A stretch of 64,000 bases of DNA from Diplocloster hominis (GTDB lineage: Bacteria > Bacillota > Clostridia > Lachnospirales > Lachnospiraceae), in NCBI RefSeq assembly GCF_032380655.1, contig NZ_JAWDIY010000012.1:62001-126000 (forward strand). The letters run 5' to 3'. The notes under the pieces were generated by a model, which was not told the DNA's origin, did not search any database, and saw nothing but the letters and a program-made list of their open reading frames with translations. Each line of letters starts with the position of its first letter. Position 1 is the stretch's first letter. Below, one piece after another: positions 27,739 to 35,190 of this stretch. The position numbers and the translations under genes are program-made.

Positions 27739-27834
27739 TATGTACAAAAAACTGTACATAATGGAGGAACGGTTGAACAAAAAGATGTTCACCCATACCT
27801 GTATGTACAAATACTGTACATAATGGAGGAAACT
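27739..27834 (+). promoter_or_regulatory. Repeated leader element, copy A (hairpin-TGGAGGAA twice)
   Basis: The first hairpin is TATGTACA (27739-27746) with TGTACATA (27753-27760), followed by ATGGAGGAA. A middle hairpin is TGAAC (27774-27778) with GTTCA (27787-27791), followed by CATACCTG. A second hairpin with the same stem, TATGTACA (27802-27809) with TGTACATA (27815-27822), is followed by the ATGGAGGAA that serves as ribosome binding site of the gene at 27835. Copies B (43031-43107) and C (48315-48414) share the layout but have other stem sequences. Confidence 0.75.
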
Positions 27835-28785
27835 ATGAAAATAAAAAGAATAATGGCAGCAGTTGTTTTTCTTGTGTTGGCAGCGGGGCTGTATGTGGGG
27901 ATCCCCAGAGTGATGACCGGAAATCATGTGCTGGTCCGATTTACCAATTCCATTTCCCTGGATGCCAGAATATATGAAACCCGCCGGCTGCCCGAAGAAA
28001 ATTATGACTATCTGGCAGTCGGGTCCTCCATGACTATGAACAATCTGAACTCAGATGTATTGCTGAATTATCTTGGTCCCATGGGCGAGAAGTTCTATAA
28101 TTTTTCCGTATGGGGTGTTACCATGGAGGATATCGAGAACTGGACGGAAGTACTGCTGGAAAAATATAATCCAAAAGGCATCATTATTTTCAGTTCCATG
28201 GAAGATTTCGACGGGGAGGAAAAAGATTATGATTATAAAGATATCAGCCGCTACATAAGGGGCTTTCCAGAGAGTATGTACTATCTGCATTACGGTGTGT
28301 TCGGGGATCTGCATTATTATGATGAATATGCGGAACTTAAGGGGTACAAGAATGACTATGATTCCCTGGATTTTGACGAGAATGGCGGTGTGGCCCTGGA
28401 GGTATATGGAATTGAACGCTCCATGAACCGCTGGGACAAGCAGTTTGCGGAAGTCTATCAGCAGGACGGCCCCAGCTATGAGAGTCTGTATCAGATGGCG
28501 GTAAAACTGAAACAAAAGGGAATCGACCTGTATTTTGTCCAGGTTCCCAGCAGACCGAATTATATGGCAGAGGAAGGTGCGAAGGAGGTACTGGATCAGC
28601 ACATAGAGCGCTGCCGGGATATCGTGGAGAGCAGCGGACAGTATTACTACAGTGCGGTGGATTACGAACAATATTCTGATCAGTATTTTTCCGATTATAC
28701 CCATATGGATGTCCATGGAGCTACTATGCTGACGCAGGAATTCCTGGAAAATGTATTGATACCGTCAAGAGAACAGGAATACTAA
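27835..28785 (+). CDS. SGNH-hydrolase-like membrane-anchored protein, partner of the MBOAT acyltransferase
   Basis: The start at 27835 (MKIKRIMAAVVFLV) follows GGAGGAA with proper spacing; an ATG at 27823 overlaps that site. About 316 residues are predicted. An N-terminal anchor helix (about 6-24) leads to an extracytoplasmic domain with VGSSMTMNNL (Ser nucleophile candidate, near 64) and DYTHMDVHGA (Asp/His pair, near 290). This matches the DltD/AlgX-like layout. It would complete transfer of the acyl group to the glycan outside the cell. It is translated behind leader element copy A. Confidence 0.82.
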   Translation: MKIKRIMAAVVFLVLAAGLYVGIPRVMTGNHVLVRFTNSISLDARIYETRRLPEENYDYLAVGSSMTMNNLNSDVLLNYLGPMGEKFYNFSVWGVTMEDIENWTEVLLEKYNPKGIIIFSSMEDFDGEEKDYDYKDISRYIRGFPESMYYLHYGVFGDLHYYDEYAELKGYKNDYDSLDFDENGGVALEVYGIERSMNRWDKQFAEVYQQDGPSYESLYQMAVKLKQKGIDLYFVQVPSRPNYMAEEGAKEVLDQHIERCRDIVESSGQYYYSAVDYEQYSDQYFSDYTHMDVHGATMLTQEFLENVLIPSREQEY

Positions 28786-28800
28786 TGCGAAAGTCAGGGA

Positions 28801-28846
28801 CGGACTGGTTCCTGTATGCTTTCAGGTACCAGCCCGCTCTTTTTCC
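28801..28846. terminator. Intrinsic terminator between convergent genes
   Basis: The stem CGGACTGGTTCCTG (28801-28814) pairs with CAGGTACCAGCCCG (28823-28836) with two mismatches, followed by CTCTTTTTCC. It ends the SGNH transcript; the radical SAM gene ends just beyond on the other strand. Confidence 0.75.
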
Positions 28847-28853
28847 GGCTTAT

Positions 28854-30296
28854 TTACTTAAATAGATTTACAACCAGTTTAATCCCATATTTACAATAAT
28901 TCAGGAAGATTTTCGGATGTGTGATGCATTCCGCCATTTTTTTGAAAATATAGCTGGGCCGCAGGTAATATTGAAGCAGAATGCTTCTGCGCAGTTTCAG
29001 CAGCTCTTCCATACTCAGATACCTGGTTCCCTTCATGCTGGAGTGGAAAAAGTCGCTTCCCAGAACGGATTGGGCGAGAAGATTATCTTCTTTGCACATA
29101 TTATAAAGCGGTGTCCCATAAAAAGGCAGGGCCAGCGTAATTTCGATGAAGTCGGGTTTCATCTGGAAGATGAGCTTTTTGGTTTCCATAATATGTTCCC
29201 TGGTTTCCCAGGGAAAACCAATTACGAAAAATCCCCATACGGTCAGCCCCGCCTCTTTGGACCATTTGCAGGCCTGGATGTTTTCTGCTACAGTCGCCCC
29301 TTTATGTACCTGGGTCAGCGTATCGTCACTGCCTGATTCAAAACCAAAGGCAATCGTAAAGCAGCCCGCCTCTTTCATGAGAACCAGAGTTTCTTTAGCG
29401 AGCGGACGGACTCTGGAATTGGCGGTAAAAGCAATTTTATTGTGAAGCGGTGAATTTATGATCAAAGTACATAATTCTTTGACCCACTGGGCGTTGATGG
29501 TAAATGTATCCGCTTTGAAGAAGAAATTATGGATACCAAACTTCTCATAGCATTCCGTCATTTCATCCATGACATTCTGCGGACTGCGGAATCGGACTTT
29601 CTTTCCGGATATCTCAGGGGACAGACAGAAAATACAGTTGGAGGGGCAGCCGCGGGATGTCTGTATCGTTGCCATAGGCTCATCCGTATCCGGGCGTGTA
29701 TAAAGGGCGTTGTTCATCAGCTGGCGGGCCGGGAAGGGCTGGTTATCCAGATCCTGTCCCCACACATGGAACGGGGTTCTCTTTATATTACCGTCCGCAT
29801 CCTTATAGAGGATATTATCTACATCCTCAATATTCCCTTTGTTGTGGAACTCATAATCAGCGATCAGGTCGATAGCGAAATCCACTTCTCCGCCAATCAG
29901 ATAATCAATTTTGGAAAGATCCAGCAGATCCAGCATAGCCTGTTCCGGATCATAGAATATAGCACCCTTCAGGACCATAACCGCATTCGTCTTTTCTTTG
30001 ATCCGATTAGAAATTTTAATATCATCAAAGATCGTGGTATTTGTAACACTGATCATGACCATATCCGGCCGATACTCTTCCAATTCACGGAACATATCCT
30101 CTTCTGAGCAGAATTCCGTCTGATAATCCCGCAGCTTTACATCATAATTTTTCCTAAGAAGAACTGCGGCGGCGTAGCCCAGATCATTGCAGGCACGCAT
30201 AGCCTGTGCGCTGCCGTCGTCGATATTCTGCTGACAACGATCCTCACCTCTTTGAAATAATGGGCCTGGGGGATACATAAGTAATACTTTTTCCAT
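28854..30296 (-). CDS. B12-binding domain radical SAM protein
   Basis: A 480-residue protein with an N-terminal cobalamin-binding-type Rossmann domain (about 1-150, starting KVLLMYPPGPLF). A radical SAM core follows with the cluster-binding triad RGCPSNCIFC (about 214-223) and downstream 'FGFESGSDDT' and 'WGFFVIGFPWET'. Such enzymes do methylations or carbon rearrangements on unreactive carbons. Nearby glycan and polyprenyl genes suggest a sugar, lipid carrier or polymer substrate, but none can be named. It is monocistronic. Its start is well fixed by the conserved N-terminus, yet the ribosome binding site is 40 bases away behind a hairpin. Confidence 0.88.
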   Translation of the reverse strand: MEKVLLMYPPGPLFQRGEDRCQQNIDDGSAQAMRACNDLGYAAAVLLRKNYDVKLRDYQTEFCSEEDMFRELEEYRPDMVMISVTNTTIFDDIKISNRIKEKTNAVMVLKGAIFYDPEQAMLDLLDLSKIDYLIGGEVDFAIDLIADYEFHNKGNIEDVDNILYKDADGNIKRTPFHVWGQDLDNQPFPARQLMNNALYTRPDTDEPMATIQTSRGCPSNCIFCLSPEISGKKVRFRSPQNVMDEMTECYEKFGIHNFFFKADTFTINAQWVKELCTLIINSPLHNKIAFTANSRVRPLAKETLVLMKEAGCFTIAFGFESGSDDTLTQVHKGATVAENIQACKWSKEAGLTVWGFFVIGFPWETREHIMETKKLIFQMKPDFIEITLALPFYGTPLYNMCKEDNLLAQSVLGSDFFHSSMKGTRYLSMEELLKLRRSILLQYYLRPSYIFKKMAECITHPKIFLNYCKYGIKLVVNLFK

Positions 30297-30344
30297 AGTG
30301 TTTGGATATATTATTTACCAGCGATAATATATCCTGCTCCTTTC
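30297..30344 (-). promoter_or_regulatory. Radical SAM leader: Shine-Dalgarno separated from ATG by an 11-bp hairpin
   Basis: On the minus strand GAAAGGAG (30344-30337) is followed by two bases. Next comes a perfect 11-bp stem, GGATATATTAT (30334-30324) with ATAATATATCC (30314-30304), with a 9-base loop, then seven bases and the ATG at 30296. No other ribosome binding site lies near the start. Folding of the stem would bring AAGGAG to about nine bases from the ATG. Confidence 0.7.
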
Positions 30345-30442
30345 TGATAACTCATTTTTATCTTAAGCAAATATCTATGTATGCCATCTTATGAAACACG
30401 CGCCTGGGAAAGCTTTTTCGGCATGGTTCTATGTCTTTCGAC

Positions 30443-30470
30443 ATTATATCATAAAATATTGAACTTGCAA
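30443..30470 (-). promoter_or_regulatory. Promoter of the radical SAM gene
   Basis: On the minus strand TTGCAA (30470-30465), 16-base spacer, TATAAT (30448-30443) with upstream TG (extended -10). The leader would be about 140 bases. Confidence 0.65.
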
Positions 30471-30499
30471 ATATTGGTTAGAATTTTGAATGCTATAGG

Positions 30500-30612
30500 A
30501 CCAAGAGGGACGGGAAGCCTCTGGGGGGCGGGATGGGATACTCCTGTTTGGGGAAGCGATTTGACTCCACAAGATGATCCGAACGGTTTTGAAGGCGCCC
30601 CTTCCCGCTCAT
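30500..30612. ncRNA. GC-rich foldable island, candidate structured RNA or regulatory DNA
   Basis: A GC-rich block inside an AT-rich gap, between two divergent promoters. CGGGAAG (30511-30517) is the exact complement of CTTCCCG (30601-30607). GAG/CTC flanks it with a bulge, and GGGGCG (30525-30530) can pair with CGCCCC (30596-30601), sharing one base. CCG-AA-CGG at about 30579-30586 is a small inner hairpin. A 118-codon frame crosses it (30381-30737) but has no ribosome binding site or family features. No known riboswitch core was recognised. Strand is undecided. Confidence 0.35.
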
Positions 30613-30709
30613 TAAGGCCATTAGTTACCCCTCCATTTAACTATATAATAAGCTTGATAAAAATTGATAGAAAATTATGGGATATTTGGGAGAATTTTGT
30701 AAGAAAAGG

Positions 30710-30738
30710 TTGTTTCGTGGGGGAAAAATTGGTATGAT
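30710..30738 (+). promoter_or_regulatory. Promoter of the UbiA-family gene
   Basis: TTGTTT (30710-30715), 17-base spacer, TATGAT (30733-30738). Transcription would start near 30745, only seven bases before the GGAGGAGGG site. Confidence 0.65.
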
Positions 30739-30768
30739 ATTTTAGAATTATGGAGGAGGGTTATTAAA

Positions 30769-31704
30769 TTGAATCAATTAAAAGGTTATATCAAGATCGC
30801 AAGGCCGGACCATTGGGTCAAGAATGCCTTTATCGTTCCTGGTGTTATTATTGCTGAGCTTTTAACCGGAAAAGTGTTTGACTCCGGCGTTGTAATTCGT
30901 TTTATCTGGGGCTTTATGGCCACATGCTTCATCGCTTCTGCGAACTATGTGATCAATGAATGGCTGGATGCCAAATTCGACAAATATCATCCTACGAAAA
31001 AGAACAGGCCTGTTGTGGTATCAAACATCAAGTTTCATTGGGTAATGGTGGAATATGCTTTACTGATTATACTGGGTGTTGTATGCTCGATCCAGGTAAA
31101 CCGCTATTTTCTGTATATGGAATTATGGCTTTTGCTGATGGGCGTTCTCTATAATGTACGTCCGGTCAGGACAAAAGATATTCCCTATATCGATGTCCTT
31201 TCAGAATCTTTAAATAATCTGATCCGTCTTTTGATTGGATGGTTTATTATTACCGAAGCTTATCAGCCGCCCAGCAGTGTGCTGGTAGGCTATTGGATGA
31301 GCGGAGCGTTCCTGATGGCGACTAAGCGGTACGCGGAGTACCGGATGATCGGAGATCCGGAAGTTGCTGGAAAGTACAGGAAATCATTCAAATATTATAC
31401 CGAACATACCCTGCTGGTATCTGCCTTCTTTTATGCTATGAGCGCCACTTTCTTCCTGGGTATCTTCATGCTGAAGTACAAAATCGAACTGCTGATCGCC
31501 ATGCCCTTTGTATTCGGCCTGTTCTGCTACTACCTGTATCTGAGTTTTAAAGAGGATTCGGCTGTGCAGAAACCCGAGAAATTATATAAAGAAAAAGGGC
31601 TTTTGATCTATATCGTAATATTGATCGCATTGATCGTGGTGTTGATATACAGCAGAATTCCTGCTATGGATTATTTTGTAGATACGATGCTGCTTAACGT
31701 GTAG
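30769..31704 (+). CDS. UbiA-family prenyltransferase resembling decaprenyl-phosphate phosphoribosyltransferase
   Basis: The TTG start follows GGAGGAGGG with eight bases spacing. The 311-residue membrane protein begins with ARPDHWVKNAF and has NEWLDAKFDKYHPTKKNRP (about 64-82). This motif is the form of the Asp-rich site seen in the mycobacterial Rv3806c group, with NE where others have ND. That group transfers 5-phosphoribose from PRPP to a polyprenyl phosphate, the first step to polyprenyl-phospho-pentose donors. A second conserved region (KRYAEYRMI near 185) is present. A HAD phosphatase (33021) and GT-C-like proteins nearby would fit later steps. The substrate is inferred from family resemblance. 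Confidence 0.82.
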   Translation: MNQLKGYIKIARPDHWVKNAFIVPGVIIAELLTGKVFDSGVVIRFIWGFMATCFIASANYVINEWLDAKFDKYHPTKKNRPVVVSNIKFHWVMVEYALLIILGVVCSIQVNRYFLYMELWLLLMGVLYNVRPVRTKDIPYIDVLSESLNNLIRLLIGWFIITEAYQPPSSVLVGYWMSGAFLMATKRYAEYRMIGDPEVAGKYRKSFKYYTEHTLLVSAFFYAMSATFFLGIFMLKYKIELLIAMPFVFGLFCYYLYLSFKEDSAVQKPEKLYKEKGLLIYIVILIALIVVLIYSRIPAMDYFVDTMLLNV

Positions 31705-31714
31705 GCCAACATAA

Positions 31715-31780
31715 GGCCCGGCTTATGAGATCGCGCTCCTTAAAGAGGAGTAGCGAATATAAAGCCGGGCCATTTTGTTT
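31715..31780. terminator. Bidirectional terminator
   Basis: GGCCCGGCTT (31715-31724) pairs perfectly with AAGCCGGGCC (31762-31771), with an inner CTCCT/AGGAG stem, followed by ATTTTGTTTT. It separates the UbiA-family gene from the convergent gene ending at 31799. Confidence 0.85.
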
Positions 31781-31798
31781 TCTGCATTTTCATTACTA

Positions 31799-32782
31799 TC
31801 AAGGCAGTAAATTACCCGCATCGTCAGCAAGGATCCAGTTCGGGTCCTGCGGGTATCCATGCCAGAAATTTTTAGGGCAGATTTTCAATCCTCTGTTCAG
31901 CAAAGCTGGTTTATAGGAAAAGGAACTTTTACTTGTAATGAGGAGATCCGCATTTACCATATGAAGGAAAGAATCGATAGGCCCCATATCCAGGCAATAA
32001 TGCAGATTCGGGAAATCTGCAAATTCCGGAAAATCATGTTCCTTTCCCTGAGAAAACAGGTAAACTGTAACCGGCTTATCCGCAGGCAGCTGCGGAAGTT
32101 TGAGCGCCTGTTCCAAAACCCGGAGAAAATAGGAGTTATCCTGCCAGCGTTTCGTAAGACCCGGGTCTTTGTTCGTCTGGCCAATCACAATATCGCCCCT
32201 TCGGACATGGACAGCGATATTAAACTCTCCGGGCCGGTAGATCAAATGATCCTCCCGGCGCGCCGATGCGTGATAGAATTTACGCTGCAGATCCTTCATG
32301 ACACCGAATTGAGCCTTATAAAACTGATCCTGCTCACACAAAAATACAACCTTTTGATCCGCGTAAGCGTCTACGATCTTCCGGATCGCAGCCATTTCCC
32401 CGTCATTTGCCTCATTAAAATGGGGAATCCGGACCTTTTTATAATGCTGCCTCTTTACCAGATCATCCAGAGGAATCTCGTCCTCACCAAACCCTAAAAA
32501 TTCTTCCCATTTCGACGAAGCAAACGGCATATGGGCAAAATTCAGCCCCAACACCTGTGCGAAATAATATCCGGCAATCCAGTTTGCCATCTGATGACCG
32601 ATCCCGGAATCAGGGTTCGGCCGCGCGGCCAGATAATTCACATGGTCAACAGCTCTGTTTTCCTTTGCCGGATGCTTTTTCGCAAACCGATAGGAACCAT
32701 AAAGTCTGTAATAATAATTTTTATTTCTTGTCTTAGCGATAAACACGGTACGTACCGCCCGCAATTTCTGTGCTAAACCCAT
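31799..32782 (-). CDS. Putative glycosyltransferase with HVRRGD motif (fucosyltransferase-like superfamily)
   Basis: The start at 32782 (MGLAQKLRAVRTVF) has GGAGG seven bases upstream; the frame extends 43 codons further without support. About 327 residues are predicted. 'NPDSGIGHQMANWIAGYYFA' (about 55-74) resembles the GDP-sugar entry loop of GT11/GT23-like folds, and HVRRGDI (near 176) is the usual arginine motif binding the GDP diphosphate. No exact family can be named. It may be another fucosyltransferase. It is transcribed alone, with a promoter at 32837-32865. Confidence 0.75.
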   Translation of the reverse strand: MGLAQKLRAVRTVFIAKTRNKNYYYRLYGSYRFAKKHPAKENRAVDHVNYLAARPNPDSGIGHQMANWIAGYYFAQVLGLNFAHMPFASSKWEEFLGFGEDEIPLDDLVKRQHYKKVRIPHFNEANDGEMAAIRKIVDAYADQKVVFLCEQDQFYKAQFGVMKDLQRKFYHASARREDHLIYRPGEFNIAVHVRRGDIVIGQTNKDPGLTKRWQDNSYFLRVLEQALKLPQLPADKPVTVYLFSQGKEHDFPEFADFPNLHYCLDMGPIDSFLHMVNADLLITSKSSFSYKPALLNRGLKICPKNFWHGYPQDPNWILADDAGNLLP

Positions 32783-32836
32783 GGGATACCTCCTGCAATC
32801 AAAAGAAGCGGAACCTTTTCCAATCCATCTTTGCCC

Positions 32837-32865
32837 AATATAACATGAAACCATGACATACACAA
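32837..32865 (-). promoter_or_regulatory. Promoter of the HVRRGD glycosyltransferase gene
   Basis: Minus strand TTGTGT (32865-32860), 17-base spacer, TATATT (32842-32837) with a TG one base upstream of the -10. Confidence 0.6.
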
Positions 32866-32930
32866 CCCCTTTCCAAAGTCGCCCATAGGGGGAGAATGAG
32901 CAGAAAGGCATGGAAAGTCTGATAAACGTC

Positions 32931-32960
32931 TTGCATTCATTCGGGCTTGTTTGATATAAT
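32931..32960 (+). promoter_or_regulatory. Promoter of the long plus-strand glycan operon
   Basis: TTGCAT (32931-32936), 18-base spacer, TATAAT (32955-32960), 61 bases before the HAD gene start. It is divergent from the promoter at 32837-32865. Confidence 0.65.
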
Positions 32961-33020
32961 AGTATGACTTATACTTACGGAACAGAGGGACCTTAAGAAT
33001 AGGAAGAAAGAAGTCTTGTT

Positions 33021-33704
33021 ATGAAATTGCAAATGCATCGTAATTTAGAGGAGTATCACGCGGTTCTGTTTGATATGGACGGAACCCTCTATTATCAGCC
33101 GCCGCTTCGCAGAATTATGGCGGTCAGACTGGCCTGCCACTATGTGCTGCATTTCTGGAGGATCAAGGATCTACTGATTATAAAAAAGTTCAGGGAAGAG
33201 CGTGACCGGATGGTTACGGAAAGTCATAAAGAAGATCCTGAAAAATATCTTTATCGTCTGGTTGGAGAAAAATACCGAGTCCCGGCCTATCGGGTGGAAT
33301 CCGTGATCGAACGGTGGATGTACCGCTTTCCCCTTCCGTATCTGAAGAAATTCCGTGATCATGAAGTGTATGACTTGCTGAAATATCTGCGTAAACATAA
33401 GATTACCGTGGGAATTTACTCGGATTATCCCGTCCAGGATAAGCTGGAAGCTTTGGGAATCGTGGCGGATTATTGTTTTGCGGCTACAGATCCCCAAATG
33501 CAGTGCCTGAAACCGGACCCCAAAGGGATGAAGGTGATTCTGAATGAATTGGGTCTGCCTGCGGAAGAGGTGCTGATGATCGGGGACCGCTATGAAAAAG
33601 ACGGACTGTCGGCAGAAAGCGCTGGAGTGGATTATGTGATCCTGCCGGCACAGGCGAATAAGCGTCATGAAATACTTAAGCAGATAAAAAGGAGCACGCA
33701 GTAA
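33021..33704 (+). CDS. HAD family hydrolase (phosphatase, subfamily IA type)
   Basis: 227 residues with all four HAD motifs: FDMDGTLYY (about 17-25, nucleophile Asp), 'IYSDYP' (about 137), 'LKPDPKG' (about 166, Lys) and 'IGDRYEKDG' (about 190). A helical cap lies between motifs I and II. It would remove a phosphate from a small molecule or lipid-linked sugar phosphate. Close to the UbiA-family gene, it is a candidate for dephosphorylating polyprenyl-phospho-5-phosphoribose; in mycobacteria a PAP2-type enzyme is proposed for that step. Glycerol-phosphate or sugar-phosphate substrates are alternatives. The stop is one base ahead of the next ATG. Confidence 0.85.
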   Translation: MKLQMHRNLEEYHAVLFDMDGTLYYQPPLRRIMAVRLACHYVLHFWRIKDLLIIKKFREERDRMVTESHKEDPEKYLYRLVGEKYRVPAYRVESVIERWMYRFPLPYLKKFRDHEVYDLLKYLRKHKITVGIYSDYPVQDKLEALGIVADYCFAATDPQMQCLKPDPKGMKVILNELGLPAEEVLMIGDRYEKDGLSAESAGVDYVILPAQANKRHEILKQIKRSTQ

Positions 33705-33705
33705 C

Positions 33706-35088
33706 ATGGAGACAACGAAAGAGAAAGGTTTTCAGTATGATGCGGAGAAATCCGGCAAAGCGGCAGTTCCCGTGAAAACGTGGAAGAATATCGTATCGCC
33801 GGGAATGATTAAGAAGGTGCTGCTGACTGCGGTCGGGCTTTTTGCATTTTACTTGTTGAGCCTGACGCTGGTTTATTGTATCCCAAAATCAGCCATGGTA
33901 GAGAACGTGGCGGAATCGATCGGTGTGATCGCCCAGGATGGAAAATATCCCAACTGGTTTTTCGGATCTCCGGTCTGTTTTTTTGACAATTATTCGGATT
34001 CCCGGATGCTGAATATGGCGCTTCAGACTTCGGAGCATCCATTTCACGCGGCGATGTCTGCGGATTATGAGGTAGCGGAGGGCTCTGCGGATACCCCATT
34101 TCCACAGTATCTTGATCTTGTGGCGGCGGCAGAAGGAAAAGCAGCCAAAAGTGAGAGTTATGGAAGAATGTGGCACGGCTATCTGGTATGGTTAAAGCCT
34201 ATGCTGACTTTTTTGAATCTGCATGAGATCCGGCAAATTATTTATATGGTGAGTTTCTTTTTATATTTACTGACAATTCTGGCAATGAATAAGAAGATGG
34301 GATTCCGGGCTGCGTTTCCGTTTATCTGCGCAACGCTTATGAGCTACACCACGATCATAACCATAAATATGATGTTTTCTGTGGATGTGAACCTGATGCT
34401 GTTGGGAGTGATGATGGTGCTGCTCTTTTCAGGCAGCCAGACATATGACAGGTATGAACCCTTGTTTTTCGGATTGATCGGAACGAGTATGGCATTTTGG
34501 GGGACCTTTGAAGCTCCTCTGATTACGCTGGGAATGCCGCTTCTGGTCTCGCTGCAGATGAGGCAGCGCCGGGGGAAGAACGCCAAACAGCTGTGGGGAC
34601 ACCTGATTGGTAATTGCGCCGGTTATGGCATCGTCTATTCGGTCACGCTGGTGTCGAAATGGATACTCGCCGCTCTGGTTACAGGATCCAGTGACGGCAC
34701 CTCCGTATCCGGGGGATGGATCGGGCTGCCGCCAAGCTTTCGGGAATATATACGCCGGTTGGACAGCATACTTCAGGGCTTCCTGACTCCGCTGCGTTCC
34801 ATGGGTATCCTGATATTGCTGACGGCAGTGGTACTGGTAGTATTAATGATCCGTTTCCGGGCGAAGAAGGTGGCCGTAAGCAGCCTGCTGCCGTATTTGT
34901 TTATTTTCTGTTTCCCGGCGTTTTGGGCGTTGGTGCTGTTCGGACATTCCGGTCACGGATTTACCAGATTTATCATGATGATTTCTGTGGATGCATTCTT
35001 ATGGATCGCTATGAATTTTATTGACTGGGATTCCTTCCGGAGCAAATTGAGAAAAGGCCGTTTCGGAAAAACAGGTTTGTTGGGGTAA
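33706..35088 (+). CDS. Polytopic membrane protein, suspected GT-C glycosyltransferase
   Basis: 460 residues. A charged N-terminus (1-40) precedes a first helix (about 42-62), then a long external loop with 'FFDNYSDSRM' (near 95) and 'YGRMWHGYLVWLKP' (near 148). At least eight further helices follow. An acidic external loop after the first helix is what GT-C enzymes use for catalysis, although no exact family is recognised. It follows the HAD gene immediately (start at 33706, stop at 33704). It may use the lipid-linked pentose proposed for the UbiA/HAD pair; this is inference. Confidence 0.65.
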   Translation: METTKEKGFQYDAEKSGKAAVPVKTWKNIVSPGMIKKVLLTAVGLFAFYLLSLTLVYCIPKSAMVENVAESIGVIAQDGKYPNWFFGSPVCFFDNYSDSRMLNMALQTSEHPFHAAMSADYEVAEGSADTPFPQYLDLVAAAEGKAAKSESYGRMWHGYLVWLKPMLTFLNLHEIRQIIYMVSFFLYLLTILAMNKKMGFRAAFPFICATLMSYTTIITINMMFSVDVNLMLLGVMMVLLFSGSQTYDRYEPLFFGLIGTSMAFWGTFEAPLITLGMPLLVSLQMRQRRGKNAKQLWGHLIGNCAGYGIVYSVTLVSKWILAALVTGSSDGTSVSGGWIGLPPSFREYIRRLDSILQGFLTPLRSMGILILLTAVVLVVLMIRFRAKKVAVSSLLPYLFIFCFPAFWALVLFGHSGHGFTRFIMMISVDAFLWIAMNFIDWDSFRSKLRKGRFGKTGLLG

Positions 35089-35190
35089 CCCTGCCGGTAT
35101 GCCGGTAAAAATGCTGGTAAAACGCAGGGAGCCGGACCGCTGGATCAGAGATTAAATGGCCTCGTGCCAAGGGAAGAAAGGTGGATTTGC

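Noticed and set aside
27773..27823. 16-codon leader peptide from TTG 27773 as the conserved function of leader element copy A
   Set aside because: The other copies do not keep the frame (copy B lost four bases in the loop and copy C ends after 11 codons), so the peptide is not conserved; the hairpins are.
30381..30737. 118-codon frame upstream of the UbiA gene
   Set aside because: No ribosome binding site, crosses the promoter at 30710, and its sequence changes from hydrophobic to Gly/Pro-rich to basic with the local GC content; a structured non-coding island explains it better.
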